Assembly: GCA_963677325.2 (NCBI GenBank)
Contig: CAXXGM010000013.1
Coordinates: 62,001 to 126,000, forward strand
Length of the DNA stretch: 64,000 bases
Direction of reading: 5' to 3'
DNA from: G963677325 sp963677325
GTDB lineage: Bacteria; Bacteroidota; Bacteroidia; Bacteroidales; Prolixibacteraceae
In this document: piece by piece, positions 61,751 to 64,000 of the stretch
Layout of the letters: each line of letters begins with the position of its first letter
Position numbering within the stretch: position 1 is the stretch's first letter
Translations under genes and position numbers: made by a program
Notes under the pieces: model-generated
What the model saw: the letters and a program-made list of their open reading frames with translations, nothing else
Database searches by the model: none
What the model was told of the DNA's origin: nothing

Positions 61751-62377
61751 TTAACGTGCTCCTCCCATAATGGCAATGGAGAATTGCAGTACCTTGTTCT
61801 TTATTTCTAAGCCAGAGTCCTTTCTCAGATTTGCAAAACCTTTTTGATAGTTAACACTCAGAACTAAATCGCCCAATTCAAGGCCTCCCCCGAAGCCAAG
61901 GCCGTAATCGTACCTGTTAATTCCCGAATTTTCAAAATTGATGCCTCCTGATTCTCCATACCAGAATGACTTACCCATGAAGGCATATCCCCCATAAGGC
62001 CCCGCCTGAATAAAGAGGTACGTTTTGTTCTTAAGCAAGGTCTTCATTTCAAGATTAAATGGAATCTCCAAATACTGGTATTTATCCCAGCCTAAAAGAG
62101 TTATATTTCCGTTGTCACCGGTGAAATTTTCTCTATAACCCTTTTCCGAATAAAACAATCCGGTATTAAAATGAAGACCGCCCATAATTTTATTTTCACT
62201 GACAAATCCTACATGAATAAGATTAAAATCAGCCGGTGCAATATTGGCCCCAAAATTGTAACCTGCGGGAAACTCCATGTTAGCAATATTAATACCAGCT
62301 TTTAATCCGACTCTCTGCCCATTTGCTATAAATGAAAAGGAAAACAGAATAAGAAGAAAAAATAATTTTGTTTTCAT
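61751..62377 (-). CDS. Outer-membrane beta-barrel (PorT-like) protein
   Basis: A 208-residue protein with a signal peptide (MKTKLFFLLILFSFSFIANG), then the opening RVGLKAGINIANM typical of the outer-membrane beta-barrel domain widespread in Bacteroidota. Aromatic strands and turns such as GAGGALEL-type GFGGGLELGDLVLSVNY are present. It is distinct from the neighbouring barrel at 61127-61609. T9SS PorT has this fold, but these motifs do not prove it is PorT. Confidence 0.82.
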   Translation of the reverse strand: MKTKLFFLLILFSFSFIANGQRVGLKAGINIANMEFPAGYNFGANIAPADFNLIHVGFVSENKIMGGLHFNTGLFYSEKGYRENFTGDNGNITLLGWDKYQYLEIPFNLEMKTLLKNKTYLFIQAGPYGGYAFMGKSFWYGESGGINFENSGINRYDYGLGFGGGLELGDLVLSVNYQKGFANLRKDSGLEIKNKVLQFSIAIMGGAR

Positions 62378-62462
62378 GGCATAACAAATTTTAAAGGTTA
62401 TAAGGCAATATAATTTATATATTTTTTTAAATAAATTTTATTGAAGAAAAATAAAAAGAGTT

Positions 62463-62499
62463 AAAAAAAGCAGCACTTTTGGTGAAGTGCTGCTTTTTT
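62463..62499. terminator. Bidirectional intrinsic terminator
   Basis: AAAAAAGCAGCACTT and AAGTGCTGCTTTTTT form a 15-bp stem with a six-base loop and T-runs on both strands. It lies 44 bp after the stop of the GNAT gene, which it would end. Confidence 0.85.
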
Positions 62500-62542
62500 A
62501 TTCAGATAAGATTATCCGGTTACAAAACAAAAAAATCAATTT

Positions 62543-63088
62543 CTATTCAATCCTATAATTCTGTTTTAAGAAACTATATATTTTCAAATCGAGGAATTTA
62601 TTACCCAATCTTTCTCCTTGCCTTTCGACACCTTCAAAATGAAATCCTGCCCGGACGGCCACACCTTCACTGGCAACGTTATCTGTAGCACATTTTATGG
62701 TTATTCTATTTATCATCATGCTCTCAAAAGCAAGACTGATCAGCGCTTTTACAGAGGTTGAGATTATGCCTTTCCGGGCCATTCCCCGGATTAACCAATA
62801 GCCGATCTCAGTTTTCTCGTTATATTTGTCAGTATTGTGGAATCCTATTATACCGGCGAAATCACCCTGATACCACATGGTATATATTTCATTACCAGTG
62901 CTATCTCTTTTTTCTACGGCTGATGCAATGAAAGCTTTCGTATCATTGATTTCTTTTGTCCATGAAACAAAAGGCAACCATTTTGAAAGCCATTCCCGGT
63001 TTGAATCAATGGCATGAAATATTACCCCGGCATCCTGGATTTCAATCCTGTGGAGAAGAATTTCGTTGGAAACAATTATACTTTCCAT
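62543..63088 (-). CDS. GNAT-family N-acetyltransferase (RimJ/RimL type)
   Basis: A 181-residue acetyltransferase. The acetyl-CoA-binding segment is IGYWLIRGMARKGIIS, with ASEGVAVRAGFHFEGVERQGER near the end, as in ribosomal-protein-alanine acetyltransferases. The substrate may be another amine. I start at MESIIVSNE because an ATG 11 codons upstream would lie inside the hairpin of the pgk terminator. It is a single gene on the minus strand with its own terminator. Confidence 0.9.
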   Translation of the reverse strand: MESIIVSNEILLHRIEIQDAGVIFHAIDSNREWLSKWLPFVSWTKEINDTKAFIASAVEKRDSTGNEIYTMWYQGDFAGIIGFHNTDKYNEKTEIGYWLIRGMARKGIISTSVKALISLAFESMMINRITIKCATDNVASEGVAVRAGFHFEGVERQGERLGNKFLDLKIYSFLKQNYRIE

Positions 63089-63101
63089 GTAAGCAAAAAT
63101 T

Positions 63102-63130
63102 AAAAAACCCTGATGATTCATTCAGGGTTT
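63102..63130 (-). terminator. Intrinsic terminator of pgk
   Basis: AAACCCTGA and TCAGGGTTT form a perfect 9-bp stem with an eight-base loop. On the minus strand a six-T run follows, 35 bp after the pgk stop. Confidence 0.85.
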
Positions 63131-63164
63131 CTGTTATTTCACCGGTCGTACCGGTATAATCTTA

Positions 63165-64000
63165 CTATTTACCTCTTACTGCGGCAATACCAGGAAGTTC
63201 ACGGCCTTCAAGGTATTCAAGCATTGCACCTCCGGCAGTCGAGATATAAGAAACCTTATCGGCTATTCCGAATTTGTTTACTGCTGCAACGGAATCACCT
63301 CCGCCAACCAGAGAGAAAGCACCTTTGGCGGTAGCTTCAACAATTGCATCGCCGATTGCCTTGGTTCCATGCGCAAATTTATCCATCTCGAAAACTCCGG
63401 CAGGACCATTCCAAAGGATTGTTTTGGATTCATTAATCACCTTGCTGAACTGTTTGATAGATTCAGGGCCAATGTCAAGACCTGACCAACCTTCATCAAT
63501 ACGATCGGATGGAACAACTTTTGTGTTGGCTGTTTCAGCGAAAGCATCTGCTTCTACAACATCGGTTGCGAAATAAAATTTAACGCCTTTCTTTTCTGCT
63601 TTTACAAGGAGATTTTTTGCGAGTTCCAGGTAATCATCTTCACAGAGGGAGCCACCAATTTTCCCACCCTGAGCTTTAATAAAGGTAAAAGTCATACCCC
63701 CACCAATAATCAGGTTATCCACGCTATTCAGAAGATTTTCGATAATGGTAATTTTAGACGACACTTTTGAACCTCCCATAATGGCAGTAAAAGGACGGCT
63801 GGGCGCTTTAAGTACTTTATCGAGACTCTGTACTTCACTTTCAACCAGGAATCCGAATAACTTATCATTTGGGAAGAATTGAGCTATTACCGCTGTAGAG
63901 GCATGAGCCCTGTGAGCTGTACCAAAAGCATCATTAATCCAGCAATCGCCGAGTTCAGCAAGTTGTTTTGCAAAATTCACATCTCCGCCCTCTTCTTCTT
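63165..64000 (-). CDS. pgk: Phosphoglycerate kinase (partial, 5' end outside window)
   Basis: The C-terminal about 278 residues of phosphoglycerate kinase, the ATP-forming step of lower glycolysis. Visible motifs are NDAFGTAHRAHAST, FTAIMGGSKVSSKI, the GGGMTFTF segment and the nucleotide-binding NGPAGVFEMDKFAHGT and GGGDSVAAV. The frame stays open to the window edge (GGD and acidic residues precede NFAKQL), so the first 115-120 residues are missing; a GTG near 63980 is not the true start. A terminator follows the stop. The role is certain from the motifs. Confidence 0.96.
   Translation of the reverse strand, partial: EEEGGDVNFAKQLAELGDCWINDAFGTAHRAHASTAVIAQFFPNDKLFGFLVESEVQSLDKVLKAPSRPFTAIMGGSKVSSKITIIENLLNSVDNLIIGGGMTFTFIKAQGGKIGGSLCEDDYLELAKNLLVKAEKKGVKFYFATDVVEADAFAETANTKVVPSDRIDEGWSGLDIGPESIKQFSKVINESKTILWNGPAGVFEMDKFAHGTKAIGDAIVEATAKGAFSLVGGGDSVAAVNKFGIADKVSYISTAGGAMLEYLEGRELPGIAAVRGK

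Overview
The window is chromosomal DNA from a member of the Bacteroidota, most likely Bacteroidales-like. Signs of this are a PorV-type protein of the type IX secretion system (T9SS) beside a cargo protein with a C-terminal sorting domain, a DUF6452/DUF6048 pair, a long-form PurF, a TGS-domain nucleoside kinase, a Tgt without the usual zinc cysteines, several TAnnTTTG -7 promoter boxes and almost no Shine-Dalgarno sequences. I saw no rRNA, tRNA, CRISPR array, prophage or intact insertion sequence. Both ends cut genes: a YraN-family gene at the left and phosphoglycerate kinase at the right.

Layout. 1-5.3 kb: YraN, LD-carboxypeptidase, purN, then the acpP-fabF-rnc operon. 5.5-7.8 kb: an overlapping histidine kinase/response regulator pair. 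7.8-12 kb: DUF72, zinc metallopeptidase, lepA. 12.1-15.2 kb: a three-gene polyprenyl-phosphate sugar/lipid A modification operon. 15.2-22.3 kb: a TlpA-type thioredoxin lipoprotein, membrane phosphoesterase, DUF6452/6048, alkaline phosphatase, TerC and an AlbA_2 protein. 22.7-34.9 kb: housekeeping genes (U32 peptidase, miaB, SPOR, purF, sod, nucleoside kinase, dnaB, ddl). 35.4-44.4 kb: an island-like block with porV, a 2492-residue repeat adhesin and a DUF4405 membrane protein. 44.5-50.5 kb: a leftward run of rluD, PASTA, mqnE, rpmH, rsmG, an ECF-like sigma factor and a glycosyltransferase. 50.7-55.1 kb: tgt, an LptF/LptG permease, and a biotin-dependent carboxyltransferase with its carrier. 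55.3-64 kb: a small membrane protein, a glycosyltransferase, OmpH/Skp, proline dehydrogenase, a YtxH/holin-type operon, a metallo-beta-lactamase-fold protein, two outer-membrane beta-barrels, GNAT and pgk.

The striking part is the non-coding DNA. Nearly every gap over 250 bp holds a structured element. Several consist of variable words repeated at an 11-bp period and switching orientation in the middle (9971-10070, 60049-60125). Two dispersed terminal-inverted-repeat elements (22355-22590 and 35123-35327) carry the same 11-bp array but differ by exactly one unit. An inverted pair of palindromic elements brackets dnaB. A multi-hairpin element lies between the U32 gene and miaB, and a REPIN-like double palindrome lies at 646-777. 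In coding DNA the standout is the adhesin, with 14 near-identical 234-bp repeats and five 372-bp repeats. It sits next to porV in a block that appears to separate ddl from its usual neighbours rluD and PASTA, with one of the mobile-looking elements at the block edge.
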